Shown one piece after another: positions 36,804-47,161 of a stretch of DNA of 64,000 nucleotides (the stretch's first letter is position 1; each line of letters begins with the position of its first letter). The notes under the pieces were generated by a model, which was not told the origin of the DNA, made no database searches, and worked only from the letters and a program-made list of their open reading frames with translations. The DNA comes from Streptomyces milbemycinicus (lineage in GTDB: Bacteria; Actinomycetota; Actinomycetes; Streptomycetales; Streptomycetaceae): the NCBI RefSeq assembly GCF_002154605.1, contig NZ_MUNE01000127.1:113375-177374 (forward strand). The letters are read 5' to 3'. The position numbers and the translations under genes are program-made.

Positions 36804-38410
36804 ATGTCCGAACCCATTCACCGTAGATCCCTGCTCAAGCTCGCAGCCGGAACTGCCGCCACCGGATGGCTGTGGCAGGCCGGCGTCGCACAGGCCGCCG
36901 AGCCCGAGGCTCCAGCGGCCTGCCCGGGGCCGCTGGACACCCTCGTCCTCGGCGACACCGCCTCGGAGACCGCACACGCGCTGACCGCGACCCGCTCCGA
37001 CACCGTCACCGGCGGTGGTTCGACGACGTCACCCTCGTCGCGCCCGCCGGGTCGGACCTGGCTCCCGTCGTCCGCCGCGACGCCTGGGCGAAGATGCTGC
37101 TGGACAGCCGCGAGTACTGGCGGCAGAACTTCCCCCAGTACACCAACCAGGCCATCATCTGCGCCCTCGGCCTCTACCTGGCCGACCGCGGGATGACCTT
37201 GCTCGGCGCCAAGACGGCATGGGGCGAGACCAAGGCCCGCGGCTACCTCTATCAGTCCCTCGGCCTCGCCCCCTGGCTCGGCCCGGAGGACAAGGACGGC
37301 CATCCCGCCAAGCCGCTGGGAGGCTCGTACTACCAGGTCAGCGGAGAGGGAATCTCGAAGGAACTCGGATTCGCCGGCAACTACGGCGAGCTCCAGGACT
37401 GGCTGGCCCTGGTCTACGACGCGGTGATCGGCATCGGGGGCGTCAAGGACACCAAGCTTCGTGACCACCTGATCAAGATGGTCAAGGCGCGTGCCGTCTT
37501 CCACCACCCGGCGCTGGATGCCGACGGCTACAACGCCATGCGCTACGAAGCCGTCATCGGCTGGCGCGACGGCGGATACCCCGGCAAGGTCGCATACGAC
37601 GAGGGCAACAAGTGGGACGGCCACCCGATGCGTCTCGCGACCCTGCTCAAGGACCCTGACCTGACCTCGTACGCGCGACAGTCCGTCTCCGACAACCAGG
37701 TCTTCCAGGTGCTGCAGGAGGCGTACGACCTCGGTGCGTCCGCCCGCACCAACCTCCAGATGCTGTCCACCGCCGACGACTACTCGTACATCACGGGCTC
37801 CACCGGCAGCAGAGCGCTGCTGCCGATGACGCCCGGCCAGCCGGACTTCGTGTTCTCCGACGAGGAGAACGGCTTGGTCGCCGTCAAGCACGGCGACGAG
37901 ATCCTCTACGCCTCCCTGTACTGGCGGGCCCGTTGGGGCATCAACCGGCTCGCCCGCGTCCACCTCATCACCGCCGAGGGCATCGAGAGGTCCGCGACGG
38001 TGTGGCAGGACGTGCGATACGACGCCGACGGGCGCTCCTTCACCGAACCCGACTGGATCAACTGGGAATTCACCACGCCCGATCTACCCGTCCCGGCCGG
38101 CGGTTACAACCCGCCCGGAGACGTCCCGCACCAGGCGTTCGCCGGTCAGGTGCTGCCGCTGGCCAAGGCGCCCGCGGACGTGCCGAAGCTCACGCCGGGC
38201 ACAGAGAGCCCGTACGCCGGACGCGCGTCCTTCTACCAGTGTGAGTACGGCCCGTACCTGATCGCCATGAACACTACGGCGGATCGCACTTACACGTTCT
38301 CCACGAAGGGCATCGGCGCCTCACACAACCTGCTCACCGGCACGAAGGTGCCTGGCAACACCACACTCTCGGTACGACCGGGTACCACGGTGGTGCTGCG
38401 CAAGCGCTGA
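36804..38410 (+). pseudogene. Large Tat-secreted protein with an internal deletion
   Basis: The gene starts well: AAGGGAA, ATG at 36804, Tat-like signal 'HRRSLLKLAAGTAATGW' and a mature start ending 'ALTATRSDTVTGG'. At about 37015 the reading frame changes and a different part of the protein follows ('WFDDVTLVAPAGSDLAPVV', 'YTNQAIICALGLYLADRG') to 38410. In intact Streptomyces relatives, as I remember them, several hundred residues lie between these parts, so a deletion joined them out of frame. The remaining 460 residues are mostly helical with a beta-rich end and suggest a polysaccharide-active enzyme; the family is not named here. Confidence 0.65.
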
Positions 38411-38448
38411 CAACGTCGGGCAGAGAGCTGGCCGGCGAGGTCGACGGG

Positions 38449-38990
38449 TCAGATGCGCGGGCCGACTGCCCAGGGAAATGCGCTGCTCTTCGAGCGGATA
38501 CCCTGTGCAGCCTTCGAGCGGTTCGGTTCCCCCAGTTCCATGAGCAGATCCTCTCCCTCGGCCACCAGGTCCGCGAGCACCTGCGGTGTCAGCCAGTCCG
38601 GGCGCAGCGCGAACAGCAGATCCTCCGAAGCGGTGTTCCCGCTGGCTCCGGGCGCGAAGGGGCAGCCGCCGAGACCGCCGAGGGCGCCGTCGAGCAGGGT
38701 CGCCCCGTTTTCCGCGGCGGCCAGGGCGTTTGCGACGCCCTGGCCCCACGTGTCGTGCCCGTGAAGGGCGACCCGCCGGTCGGTGACCGCCGCGACCCGC
38801 GGTCCGGATCCACCGGCCCCTCGAACGGGCAGGTGAACGCGGTCGCGAGGCAGAGCTGAATCCGGGCGCCCGCCGCGAGCGCGATCGACACGGCCTCCGG
38901 CATGGCATCCAGGGAAACCTTCGTGTCCCGGCCGATGTTGGCGTTGTTGTGTGTGTCGGAGACCGAAAAGCAGTACTGGACGTTCCTCCG
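38449..38990 (-). pseudogene. HMG-CoA lyase-like gene, truncated and frameshifted
   Basis: From the right: 'CFSVSDTHNNANIGR', 'AGARIQLCLATAFTCPFEG', then after a frameshift near 38800 'HGHDTWGQGVANALAAAENG' and 'GALGGLGGCPFAPGASGN'. This is the end of a DRE-TIM aldolase of the hydroxymethylglutaryl-CoA lyase type. The first strands of the barrel are missing. At about 38990 it meets the phosphatase remnant on the other strand. Confidence 0.75.
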
Positions 38991-39698
38991 CCAGCGGCGG
39001 CACCAGGTTCGTCGCGCCGGACGGCACGGCGTCGCTGCTTGAGCTGCCTGCCGGGCCGCCGCTTGGCCTGGGGGGGCCTGCCGTTCGAGTCGACGACCGT
39101 GACGCTACCGGAGGGAAGCCTGCTCGGCCTCTACACCGACGGCCTGGTGGAGTCCCGCCGACTGGGTATCGACGTCGGTCTGGACATGCTGTGCGGAGCT
39201 CTGAACACACCAGGTGACTCGCTGGAAACGCTGTGCGACCGAGCAGTCGCTGCGCTGCTGCCCGACCGCCCGGCTGATGACGCCGCGCTGTTTCTGGTGC
39301 GGTCCCGGCGACTGGACGCCGGACGAGTCGCGGTGTGGGACATTCAGCCGGAGCCGGCCGCAGTGGCCTAGGCCAGGGCCGATAGTGTCCGCCAACTCGC
39401 TGCGTGGGGACTGGAAGAGAACGCGTTCGTGACCGAGCTCGTGGTGAGCGAACTGGTCACGAACGCCCTCCGGTACGGCAGCCCGCCCATCCAGCTCCGG
39501 TTGATCAACGACCGTCGGCTGCTCTGCGAAGTCTCCGACGGGAACAGCACCGCACCCCATATGAGGAGAGCGCGTGCCTTCGACGAGAACGGGCGGGGCC
39601 TTCTGCTCATCGCGCAGCTCACCGAGCGGTGGGGCACCCGGCAGACCTCCACAGGCAAAACGATCTGGTGTGAACAGGGATTGCATTGCTCAGGATGA
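38990..39698 (+). pseudogene. SpoIIE-type phosphatase/anti-sigma ATPase with a frameshift and an in-frame TAG
   Basis: The phosphatase part reads 'APDGTASLLELPAGPPLGLG', then in another frame 'GLPFESTTVTLPEGSLLGLY', 'ADDAALFLVRSRRLD'. An amber codon at 39369-39371 follows 'PAAVA'; the same frame continues 'ARADSVRQLAAWGLEEN', 'SELVTNALRYG' and 'GRGLLLIAQLTERWGTR', the HATPase_c domain. The sensor domains are missing. Without the frameshift and the single TAG (CAG, AGG or TGG in an ancestor) it would be one protein. Confidence 0.75.
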
Positions 39699-39750
39699 GC
39701 GCGAGAAGTCAAGCATGTCGCAGGCGGCATTTTTCGTGCGCAATGCAATC
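39679..39750. repeat. Perfect 11-base inverted repeat
   Basis: GATTGCATTGC (39679-39689) and GCAATGCAATC (39740-39750) are exact reverse complements 50 bases apart. They flank the end of the phosphatase remnant. They are AT-rich for this genome and may be terminal repeats of a small mobile element or a regulatory dyad. Confidence 0.5.
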
Positions 39751-39867
39751 ACCGTGCCCTGTATTGCTCACACTCTCGAAGCACCCGTCAAGGGCGATGT
39801 TCATCACAGGAAATCCGGCGACGATGTGGGCCTTCACCAGCGGTAACGCGGTGCTACCGTCGAGAAA

Positions 39868-42714
39868 GTGAGAAATCGCCTCGTCGTCAAAGGTGCCCGT
39901 CAGCACAACCTCCGAGACGTCTCGGTCGAGCTCCCGAGGGACGCGCTCATCGTATTCACCGGTGTGTCCGGATCCGGGAAATCGAGCCTCGCGTTCGATA
40001 CGATTTTCGCGGAAGGGCAGCGGCGTTACGTCGAATCCCTCTCGGCCTATGCGCGGCAGTTCCTCGGGCAGCTCGACAAGCCGGACGTCGACGTCATCGA
40101 GGGGCTGTCGCCGGCGATCGCGATCGACCAGAAGACCTCAGGGCGCAATCCGCGCTCCACCGTCGGCACGATCACCGAGATCTACGACCACCTGCGCCTG
40201 CTGTATGCCCGTATCGGCCGTCCGCACTGCCCGGAGTGCGGCGAACCGGTGAGCCGGCAGACGCCCCAGCGCATCGTGGACCGGCTGCTCGAACAGGAGG
40301 ACGGCACCCGCTTCCTGGTGCTCGCCCCGGTCGTCCGTGAGCGCAAGGGCGAGCACGCGGAGGTCTTCCGGCAGCTGTCCGCCGACGGCTTCAGCCGGGT
40401 ACGAGTCGACGGGCAGGTGCTGGCCCTGGCCGCACCTCCCGCGCTCGACCCGCGCAAGAAGCACTCCATCGACGTGGTGGTGGACCGCGTCGCCGTCCGG
40501 CCGGGCATCCGGCAGCGGCTGACGGAGTCCGTGGAGACGGCGCTCGGACTCGCGGGCGGTGTCCTGAGAGTGGAGTTCGTGGACCGGGACGGTGGCGATC
40601 GCGAGACGGTGTTCTCGGAGAAGATGGCCTGCCCCCGTTCCCACGACATCGGGCTGGAGTCGCTGGAGCCGAGGCTGTTTTCCTTCAACGCGCCATGGGG
40701 TGCCTGCCCATCGTGCACGGGCCTCGGTTCGCGCACAGAGGTCGACCCCGACCTGGTGGTGCCCGACGACACCAAGTCGCTGGCCGAGGGCGCGATCGCG
40801 CCCTGGACCAACACCAGTGGGGCCGACTACTTCGCCCACCTGCTTCAGGCCCTTGCCGCGGAGCTCGGGTTCAGCACCGCCATGCCCTGGCGTCAACTGC
40901 CCGCCGTCGTAAGGAAGTCGGTGCTGTACGGAACGCCGCGGCAGCTGCACATCTCGTACCGCAACCGCTTCGGTCGCGAACGCTCCCATCTCGCCCGCTA
41001 CGAGGGCGTCGTCCCGCACATCGAGCGCCGCAGTGCTGAAGCCGCCGACGGCGGGACCGGGGCGCGGGACCGGTTCGCCGGATACCTGCGCGAGGTGCCC
41101 TGCGCTGCCTGCGGAGGCGCCCGACTGGCCCCGGGAGTCCTGGCGGTCACGGTCGGGGGTCGGAACATCGCCGAGGCATGCGCCCTCCCCCTCGACCAAC
41201 TCACCGATTTCCTCAAGGACTTGCCGCTGTCCGCGGGAGAGCGTCGGATCGCCGAATCCGTCCTCTCCGAGATGGGGGAGCGGCTGCGGTTCCTGCTCGA
41301 CGTAGGCCTCGACTACCTCTCCCTCGACCGGCCGGCCGCCTCCCTCTCCGGCGGGGAAGCACAGCGGATCCGCCTCGCGACCCAGATCGGGGCCGGGCTG
41401 TCCGGAGTGCTGTACGTCCTGGACGAACCGTCCATCGGCCTGCACCAACGGGACAACCAGCGGCTGATCGAGACGCTGAAGCGGCTGCGCGACCGCGGCA
41501 ACACGGTCATCGTGGTCGAGCACGACGAGGAGACCCTGCGGGCCGCGGACTGGGTGGTCGACATCGGCCCGGGCGCCGGCATCGAGGGAGGCAGAGTGGT
41601 GCACTCCGGAACCGTGCCGGAGCTGCTGGACCACCCCGACTCCGTCACCGGCGCCTACCTCTCCGGACGCCGTGCGATACCCGTCCCCGCACGGCGGCGA
41701 GCGGTGGCCGAGGACCGCACGCTCACCGTGCACGACGCCGTCGAACACAATCTGCGGAGCGTGACGGTGTCCTTTCCGCTGGGCCTGTTCACCGCGGTCA
41801 CGGGTGTCTCCGGTTCCGGCAAGTCGACGCTCGTCAACGACATCCTGCACACCGCCCTGGCCCAGAAGATCCACCGTGCCCACAAGGTCCCCGGACGGCA
41901 TCGCACCATCACCGGGACCGAGCACATCGACAAGGTGGTCCAGGTCGACCAGTCGCCCATCGGCCGCAGCCCCCGCTCCAACCCCGCCACGTACACCGGT
42001 GTCTTCGACCACCTGCGCAAGCTGTTCGCGCAGACCCCGGAGGCCAAGGTGCGCGGCTACCAGCCCGGACGGTTCTCCTTCAACGTCAAGGGCGGCCGCT
42101 GCGAACACTGCTACGGCGACGGCACGATCAAGGTGGAGATGAACTTCCTGCCCGACGTGTACGTGCCGTGCGAGGTCTGCCAGGGCGCCCAGTACAACCG
42201 GGAGACCCTGGAAGTGCACTACAGGGGCAGGTCCATCGCCGACGTCCTGGGGATGACGGTCGCCGAGAGCCTGGACTTCTTCGAAGGCCACCAGATCATC
42301 TCCCGCCACCTGCGTACCCTGCACGACGTGGGACTCGGCTACGTCAGGCTCGGCCAGCCGGCCACCACCCTCTCCGGCGGCGAGGCACAGCGCGTCAAGC
42401 TCGCCGCCGAACTCCAGCGCCGGACCCGCGGCCGCACCCTTTACGTCCTCGACGAGCCGACCACCGGCCTGCACGTCGCCGACGTCGACCGGCTGCTGAC
42501 GGCGCTTCGACGGCTGGTCGACGGCGGCAACACGGTCGTCGTCATCGAGCACAACCTGGACGTGGTCAAGACGGCCGACTGGCTGATCGACATGGGGCCG
42601 GAAGGCGGTCACCGAGGCGGCCGCGTCGTCGCCGAGGGCACGCCGGAACAGATCGCCACCCACCCGCAATCACACACAGGACGTTTCCTGCGCGACCTCC
42701 TGGAGACGTCATGA
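39868..42714 (+). CDS. UvrA-family excinuclease ATPase (paralogue)
   Basis: A 948-residue UvrA protein, full length for the canonical class. It has two ABC halves: Walker A '[12 protein letters not shown]' near residue 34 and '[13 protein letters not shown]' near 650, and signatures '[12 protein letters not shown]' and '[12 protein letters not shown]'. Zinc modules are 'HCPECGEP' and '[16 protein letters not shown]'. The UvrB-contact region after residue 120 is present, so it is not the short class II. UvrA scans DNA for bulky lesions. Streptomyces normally has another, longer uvrA, so this is probably a second copy, perhaps for self-protection or a special lesion. The GTG at 39868 starts it; its stop overlaps the sigma gene. 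Confidence 0.9.
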   Translation: MRNRLVVKGARQHNLRDVSVELPRDALIVFTGVSGSGKSSLAFDTIFAEGQRRYVESLSAYARQFLGQLDKPDVDVIEGLSPAIAIDQKTSGRNPRSTVGTITEIYDHLRLLYARIGRPHCPECGEPVSRQTPQRIVDRLLEQEDGTRFLVLAPVVRERKGEHAEVFRQLSADGFSRVRVDGQVLALAAPPALDPRKKHSIDVVVDRVAVRPGIRQRLTESVETALGLAGGVLRVEFVDRDGGDRETVFSEKMACPRSHDIGLESLEPRLFSFNAPWGACPSCTGLGSRTEVDPDLVVPDDTKSLAEGAIAPWTNTSGADYFAHLLQALAAELGFSTAMPWRQLPAVVRKSVLYGTPRQLHISYRNRFGRERSHLARYEGVVPHIERRSAEAADGGTGARDRFAGYLREVPCAACGGARLAPGVLAVTVGGRNIAEACALPLDQLTDFLKDLPLSAGERRIAESVLSEMGERLRFLLDVGLDYLSLDRPAASLSGGEAQRIRLATQIGAGLSGVLYVLDEPSIGLHQRDNQRLIETLKRLRDRGNTVIVVEHDEETLRAADWVVDIGPGAGIEGGRVVHSGTVPELLDHPDSVTGAYLSGRRAIPVPARRRAVAEDRTLTVHDAVEHNLRSVTVSFPLGLFTAVTGVSGSGKSTLVNDILHTALAQKIHRAHKVPGRHRTITGTEHIDKVVQVDQSPIGRSPRSNPATYTGVFDHLRKLFAQTPEAKVRGYQPGRFSFNVKGGRCEHCYGDGTIKVEMNFLPDVYVPCEVCQGAQYNRETLEVHYRGRSIADVLGMTVAESLDFFEGHQIISRHLRTLHDVGLGYVRLGQPATTLSGGEAQRVKLAAELQRRTRGRTLYVLDEPTTGLHVADVDRLLTALRRLVDGGNTVVVIEHNLDVVKTADWLIDMGPEGGHRGGRVVAEGTPEQIATHPQSHTGRFLRDLLETS

Positions 42715-43721
42715 GCATCATGGTGGAGACGGAGTCCGGGCTGGAGAACCCCGCGGACCTGCCGGCGGCGGAGGACGACGAACCGACCGCGCTGCTCGAC
42801 ACCCCGGTCGGCTCGACCGACCCGGTGAAGGACTACCTCAAGCTCATCGCCCGGGTGCGGCTGCTCACCGCCGAGCAAGAGGTGGACCTCGCCAAGCGCA
42901 TCGAGGCCGGACTGTACGCCGAGCGGCTGCTCCGAGAACGGCCCGGCCTGGACCGGCACTCGCGAGGGGAGCTGGGCGCTCTCGCGGAGGACGGCCACCG
43001 GGCGAAGACCCACCTCGTCGAGGCCAACCTCCGCCTGGTCGTCTCCGTGGCCAAGCGGTACACCGGCCGGGGGCTGGCGTTCCTGGACCTCATCCAGGAG
43101 GGCAACACCGGGCTGATCAGAGCAGCGGAGAAGTTCGACTACGCCAAGGGCTTCAAGTTCTCCACGTACGCCACCTGGTGGATCAAACAGGCGGTCAGCC
43201 GCGCCCTCGCCGACCAGAGCCGCACGATCCGGGTGCCGGTGCACACCGTCGAACTCATCAACCGGATCGCACGGGTACGCCGGGAGCTGATCCTCGACAC
43301 GGGAGCCGAACCCACTCCTGAACAGGTCGCCGAGAAGGCGGAGGTCCCCGTCGGGCGACTGGCCGAACTCGACGGCTACACCAAGGAACCGGTGTCCCTG
43401 CATGTCGCGCTGTCCGACGAGGGGGACAGCGAGTTCGGCGACCTCATCGTGGACAGTGACACACCCTCGCCCTGGGACATGGTCACCTTCTCCCTCCTCC
43501 AGCAGGCCCTGCGGACCCTTCTGGCGGAGATGACACCCCGCGAGGCGGGGATCATCTCGCTGCGCTACGGGCTCTTCGGCGGCCGGGCCCGAACCCTGGA
43601 GGAGATCGGCCAGGTCTATGGCGTCACCCGCGAACGCATCCGGCAGATAGAGTCCAGAACGATGAGCAAGCTGCGGCACCCGTCCCGCTCTCAGGCGCTG
43701 CGCGACTATCTCGACGACTGA
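42711..43721 (+). CDS. Group 2 RNA polymerase sigma-70 factor (Hrd-type)
   Basis: A 336-residue principal-like sigma factor: region 1.2 near residue 35-60 ('[17 protein letters not shown]'), region 2 ('[19 protein letters not shown]', '[17 protein letters not shown]'), region 3 ('[18 protein letters not shown]'), region 4 ('[20 protein letters not shown]'). It lacks the long N-terminus of HrdB, so it is a group 2 factor like HrdA, HrdC or HrdD. Its ATG overlaps the UvrA stop (ATGA), so the two proteins are made together. It should redirect RNA polymerase to housekeeping-like promoters under the conditions that induce the UvrA copy. Confidence 0.92.
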   Translation: MSIMVETESGLENPADLPAAEDDEPTALLDTPVGSTDPVKDYLKLIARVRLLTAEQEVDLAKRIEAGLYAERLLRERPGLDRHSRGELGALAEDGHRAKTHLVEANLRLVVSVAKRYTGRGLAFLDLIQEGNTGLIRAAEKFDYAKGFKFSTYATWWIKQAVSRALADQSRTIRVPVHTVELINRIARVRRELILDTGAEPTPEQVAEKAEVPVGRLAELDGYTKEPVSLHVALSDEGDSEFGDLIVDSDTPSPWDMVTFSLLQQALRTLLAEMTPREAGIISLRYGLFGGRARTLEEIGQVYGVTRERIRQIESRTMSKLRHPSRSQALRDYLDD

Positions 43722-43799
43722 CGCGGAAGCCCGGAGAGCACGGCTTTTCGGGATGACGGCTCCAGGCGGGGAGTCGGCCCTGTTCGGCGGATGATTGCG

Positions 43800-44035
43800 C
43801 CGACTGGAGAACTTGTCGGCGGTAGTGTCGCGGCGGACGCCGCCATCGTGGGCGCCGGCTTCGCGGGTTGTGGGCGGCCTACTACCTGCTGAAGGAGGAC
43901 CCCACTCTCAAGGTGGTCCTGCTGGAGCGCGAGCACGCGGGGTTCGGCGCCTCGGGCCGCAATGGCGGATGGTGCTCGGCAATCTTCCCGGTCTCGCTGG
44001 ACCGGGTGCGCAAGCTGAGCCGGTGCAGCGTCGTC
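43800..44035 (+). pseudogene. N-terminal fragment of an FAD-dependent (DAO) oxidoreductase
   Basis: 'AAIVGAGFAG' and, after a one-base loss near 43869, 'WAAYYLLKEDPTLKVVLLER', 'GASGRNGGWCSAIFP'. This is the FAD-binding N-terminus of DAO-family enzymes and closely resembles the start of the intact oxidase at 61510-62955. It ends where a WYL fragment begins. Confidence 0.7.
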
Positions 44036-44036
44036 G

Positions 44037-44364
44037 CGGCTTGGAACTCACCGACGTGTGGGAGGAGTTGCGCCGCAACATCGACGATGCCCCGGCCCAT
44101 CTGCGCGTCGTGGTGCGGGTCCGGAGCAGCGTCTTGGGACGCTTCCTGCGGCTGCACCAGGCCGACCTGGCCGGGCCACCGCCGGCCGGGGCCCGGGGAG
44201 AGGGCGACTCGGAGTGGGTCGAACTGGAGCTGCGCTTCCGGGAACTCGGTGCTGCCAGGCCATTGCTTGCCTTCGGTACCAGGGTGGAGGTCGTCTCGCC
44301 GCCGGAGCTGCGCGAGGAACTCGCCGGTGTTGCCACGGACATCGCAGCCCTTTACCGGACTTGA
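44037..44364 (+). pseudogene. C-terminal fragment of a WYL-domain transcriptional regulator
   Basis: 'VWEELRRNIDDAPAHLRVVV', 'WVELELRFRELGAARPLLAF', 'VEVVSPPELREELAGVATD' and the ending 'IAALYRT' fit the WYL domain and WCX extension of YafY-type regulators. The winged helix is missing. It is fused to the oxidoreductase fragment by a deletion. 44365-44553 shows no gene. Confidence 0.65.
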
Positions 44365-44553
44365 CCATGGCGCTCGGCACTGGCCGGAAAGCGCTGGTCA
44401 GGCGCATCTGAAAGATAACGATTCGGTAACCCGTCGGCTCTGTATGCGTTAGGGTTCACATCGGAAACGTCGTCCGTTGCCTTGCCTTCCGTCGGGCGAT
44501 CAGTTGCGGAAAGGGTGCAACTCTCCGATGCCGTAGTCGGTCTGACGAAGTCG

Positions 44554-44804
44554 TCTGCGCCCAGTCCGAGCTCACGGTCCAAGTTTCCCCGGAACACAGC
44601 GTGTTGTCGGCACTGAGGGCAGCCGGCATTGACGTCCCGTTCTCGTGCACCGAAGGCATCTGCGGCACCTGTGAGACGGAGGTTCTGGAGGGCGAACCCG
44701 ACCACCGGGACTCCGTGCTCAGTGCCGAGGAGCGGGCGGCGGGCGAGACGATGATGCTCTGCGTCTCCCGCGCCCGCGGCCCGCGCCTCGTCCTCGACCT
44801 GTGA
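44554..44804 (+). pseudogene. [2Fe-2S] ferredoxin domain, end of a PDR-type oxygenase reductase
   Basis: 'SVLSALRAAGIDVPFSCTEG', 'CGTCETEVLEGEPDHRDSVL' and '[17 protein letters not shown]' carry the four Cys ligands of a plant-type iron-sulfur cluster. They match the C-terminal domain of phthalate-dioxygenase-reductase-type (VanB-like) enzymes. The flavin and NAD domains are missing, so it is a fragment. Confidence 0.75.
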
Positions 44805-44838
44805 CCGCCGCACCGCCCCAGAACCCGGGAGAACCCCC

Positions 44839-45010
44839 ATGTCCCATGTCGAACAAGTCGACTTGACCGGTCTGAGCGACTGCAGCGGCGGCTCATGCCG
44901 GCTGGCCGGCTACCTCGCCCGGCCCGAGGGCGACGGCCCCTGGCCCGGCGTGGTCGTTGTCCACGAAGCCCTCGGCTCGACGACGTGATGCTCCGCCAGG
45001 TCCTCACCCG
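44839..45010 (+). pseudogene. Dienelactone hydrolase N-terminal remnant
   Basis: It starts with GGGAG and ATG at 44839, reads '[20 protein letters not shown]' and stops at a TGA at 44986-44988. A shifted frame continues 'DDVMLRQ', as in intact dienelactone hydrolases. Homology ends at about 45010. With the preceding ferredoxin piece it suggests a lost aromatic-degradation operon. 45011-45235 holds no gene. Confidence 0.6.
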
Positions 45011-45235
45011 CACCTTTCTACGGAGCAAGCGCGAGCAAGCCAGACGCCGCGGACACCACGGGCCTGTCTCGCTCGGGCTTCCTGTGGTTCCCCGGCAAAA
45101 CGCCAGGCCACAGGCGAGTGATCAGGAGCGCGGAGATGAGAAGCGCCCTCGAATGCAGGGCCTGATCTGCCAAATACAGCCCAATATATATGCGGGTGTT
45201 CGGAGTAGGGTCACGATCGAGGGGCCGGGTTTCCG

Positions 45236-46210
45236 TCAGGCGAGTCGCCAGTGACACAGCCGCGCACTCTCGCCGCCCGGCGGCCAGCTGGTGGTAACCC
45301 ATGTGCCGTCTCCGGCGGCGGTGAGCCAGTGCCACCTCTCGCCGCTGAAGGGGTACGTCACACGGGCGATGCGCTGCAGGGTGTCGACAGCCAGCAGTTC
45401 GTGGGTGAGGGGTTCCCGGGTCGCTGCCAGGACCATGTTCTGGTCGAGGAAGAACGCCTCGTCGTACCTGTCGTGGTCCGTCTCGACCTCGTCGTCCATG
45501 TCGTCCATGTCGTCCGTGTCGTCTGACTGCTCGAAAAGGTTCATGCGGAGGTAGCCGAACGCTCCGCCAAGCCACATGGTGCCGTCCGGGTGAACGTCGA
45601 GCGGGCGGCTGGAACCCTCCGAGTCCTCGCCCTCATTCCAGCGCCCGCACCACCCCGATATGTCATGCCCGTCGAAGGAGGACGAGCCCATGTGCCGTCC
45701 GTCCGGGAATATGACCCAGCGGTCCTGGCCGTATGGCCCGTCCTTGGTGACAGTCATGTCGGACAGGGAAACCACCCACGACGCGCTGTAGTGCCCGGCA
45801 TCTTCGACCTCTGACCCGTCGTCGTCCTCCATCCCCGGAAACACGCGGAGCTCGTCGCGGTCGGGACGGAACCCCGCGCAGGCCAGGACCGGGTCTCCGT
45901 CCACATTGAGCCGAGCCGGGTGGTCGGCTTCCCAAACGATGTCGCCGTCGGGCCCGACGCAGGTGGTGTGACGCATGCCGGCGAAGACCGCCCAGCGTCC
46001 GCCGGGGTGGACATCCCAGTTGTACGTGCCGCGACCGCGAAAGCTGTCGGGAACCGGGAAGCGCCGACAGACGCGCAGGTCCGAGTCGAACAGGAGAACG
46101 TGACCGGAGAGGTCATGAACGGCCCAGCCGCCCCCGGCTCTCCGCACTTCGCCCGCAACGGGCTCGTCCGACTCGAGTATCAACTCAGCACGCCTAAGAG
46201 GGAGATCCAT
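45236..46210 (-). CDS. Hypothetical protein, probable beta-propeller
   Basis: A 324-residue protein rich in Trp, Gly and Asp with repeated short strands ('GGWAVHDLSGHVLLFDSD', 'GRWAVFAGMRHTTCVGPDG', 'HPDGTMWLGGAFGYLRMN'). This looks like a cytoplasmic WD-like or NHL-like propeller. An acidic insert 'DDTDDMDDMDDEVETDHD' lies at about residue 240. No signal peptide. I chose the ATG at 46208-46210 because coding bias starts there; the frame is open to about 46408. No family or function recognised. Confidence 0.65.
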   Translation of the reverse strand: MDLPLRRAELILESDEPVAGEVRRAGGGWAVHDLSGHVLLFDSDLRVCRRFPVPDSFRGRGTYNWDVHPGGRWAVFAGMRHTTCVGPDGDIVWEADHPARLNVDGDPVLACAGFRPDRDELRVFPGMEDDDGSEVEDAGHYSASWVVSLSDMTVTKDGPYGQDRWVIFPDGRHMGSSSFDGHDISGWCGRWNEGEDSEGSSRPLDVHPDGTMWLGGAFGYLRMNLFEQSDDTDDMDDMDDEVETDHDRYDEAFFLDQNMVLAATREPLTHELLAVDTLQRIARVTYPFSGERWHWLTAAGDGTWVTTSWPPGGESARLCHWRLA

Positions 46211-46466
46211 CACGGCGCACAGCTTAAGTGCCGGGCCCGACACTGCCCCCTGTCGAGCGTCGCCGGCGCGCTGAGTCCGAGGGGATGGCTGGGCGAGATC
46301 GAAGGCGTCGACCAGACACTCACCCGCCTGGGCAAACGCGTGGAAGTCCAACGCGCCCTCGAACGCACAGCGGTCCATCTTGGACTCCCGGCCGTCCGCA
46401 CATGACACTCACCAGCGTCCGATGCCCATCACCCCGACCCGTTCGAGTGAAGTGCAGAGAGGGGTA

Positions 46467-46700
46467 TCAGCCCGGACAGGGCAGCGAACCAGAACCGGTC
46501 AGCGGGCTCATAGCGGACCGTTCCGGCCAACTGGCGACGCAGGACGGCGTTCTCGTGCCGCAGAGCACCAGCAGTTCCGCATCCCTCGTCGTTCCACGAC
46601 GGAGGAGCACCGCTGGAACCATCAGCAGCTTCCGAGTCACGCTGTACAGCAAGGACGCGATCACGGAAGACATCATCCCAGCGGACGGACCGCTACCCTG
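46467..46700 (-). pseudogene. Integrase-core transposase N-terminal remnant
   Basis: 'SVTRKLLMVPAVLLRR' and 'DAELLVL', then in another frame 'LRHENAVLRRQLAGTVRYEP'. It is the same transposase start as at 8430-8541. A two-base insertion breaks the frame. Confidence 0.7.
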
Positions 46701-46715
46701 CCTACCTGCGGCGAT

Positions 46716-46852
46716 GACTTTTCGAGCGGCACAGCCTGCAGGGCATCCTGTACGTGCTGCACAACGACATCGCTTGCCAACTGCTGCCCCTGGAGATGAG
46801 GTTCGGCTCGGGCCGGACCTGCCGGCGGCTGGAGCGGTGGCCGTCGCGGCCG
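46716..46852 (+). pseudogene. IS5-family transposase remnant
   Basis: 'SLQGILYVLHNDIACQLLPL', 'MRFGSGRTCRRLERW' is the N-terminal DUF4096 motif of IS5-type transposases, with Cys for the usual Trp in the 'IAWQ' position. Only about 45 residues remain. Confidence 0.7.
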
Positions 46853-46865
46853 TGCGAGCCAATAT

Positions 46866-46904
46866 CGGGGCCCCGGTCACGGATACGACGTGACCGGGGC
46901 CCCG
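46866..46904 (-). terminator. Strong hairpin terminator after the IF-1 gene
   Basis: CGGGGCCCCGGTCAC (46866-46880) pairs perfectly with GTGACCGGGGCCCCG (46890-46904) around a nine-base loop. It begins 32 bases after the stop of the IF-1 gene on the minus strand. Confidence 0.8.
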
Positions 46905-46936
46905 GGATCAGCTACCGCGGAAGGTGCCGACCGCCG

Positions 46937-47161
46937 CTAGTTCCGGTACCGGAACACGATCCGGCCGCGCGTCAGGTCGTACGGCGGGAGCTCCACCAGC
47001 ACCCGGTCTTCCAGGTAGATCTTGATGTAGTGCTTGCGTATCTTCCCGCTGATGTGCGCGAGCACCTGGTGGCCGTTCTCGAGCTCCACGGTGAACATGG
47101 CGCTGCGCAGGCACTCGACGACCTTGCCCTCGACTTCGATGACGTTCTTGTTCTTCGTCAT
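46937..47161 (-). CDS. infA: Translation initiation factor IF-1 paralogue
   Basis: A 74-residue S1-fold (OB) protein: '[20 protein letters not shown]', '[20 protein letters not shown]', '[14 protein letters not shown]'. This is the whole IF-1, which binds the A site of the 30S subunit during initiation. The usual infA of actinobacteria sits in the ribosomal protein region; here it is coupled to a GNAT gene (ATG overlaps its stop), so this is most likely a second IF-1 copy. Substitutions such as '[12 protein letters not shown]' differ from the usual 'ESLPNAMFKVEL'. Confidence 0.92.
   Translation of the reverse strand: MTKNKNVIEVEGKVVECLRSAMFTVELENGHQVLAHISGKIRKHYIKIYLEDRVLVELPPYDLTRGRIVFRYRN

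Noticed and set aside
40138..42669. An 843-codon minus-strand frame opposite uvrA
   Set aside because: Shadow of UvrA, which is complete with both ABC modules.
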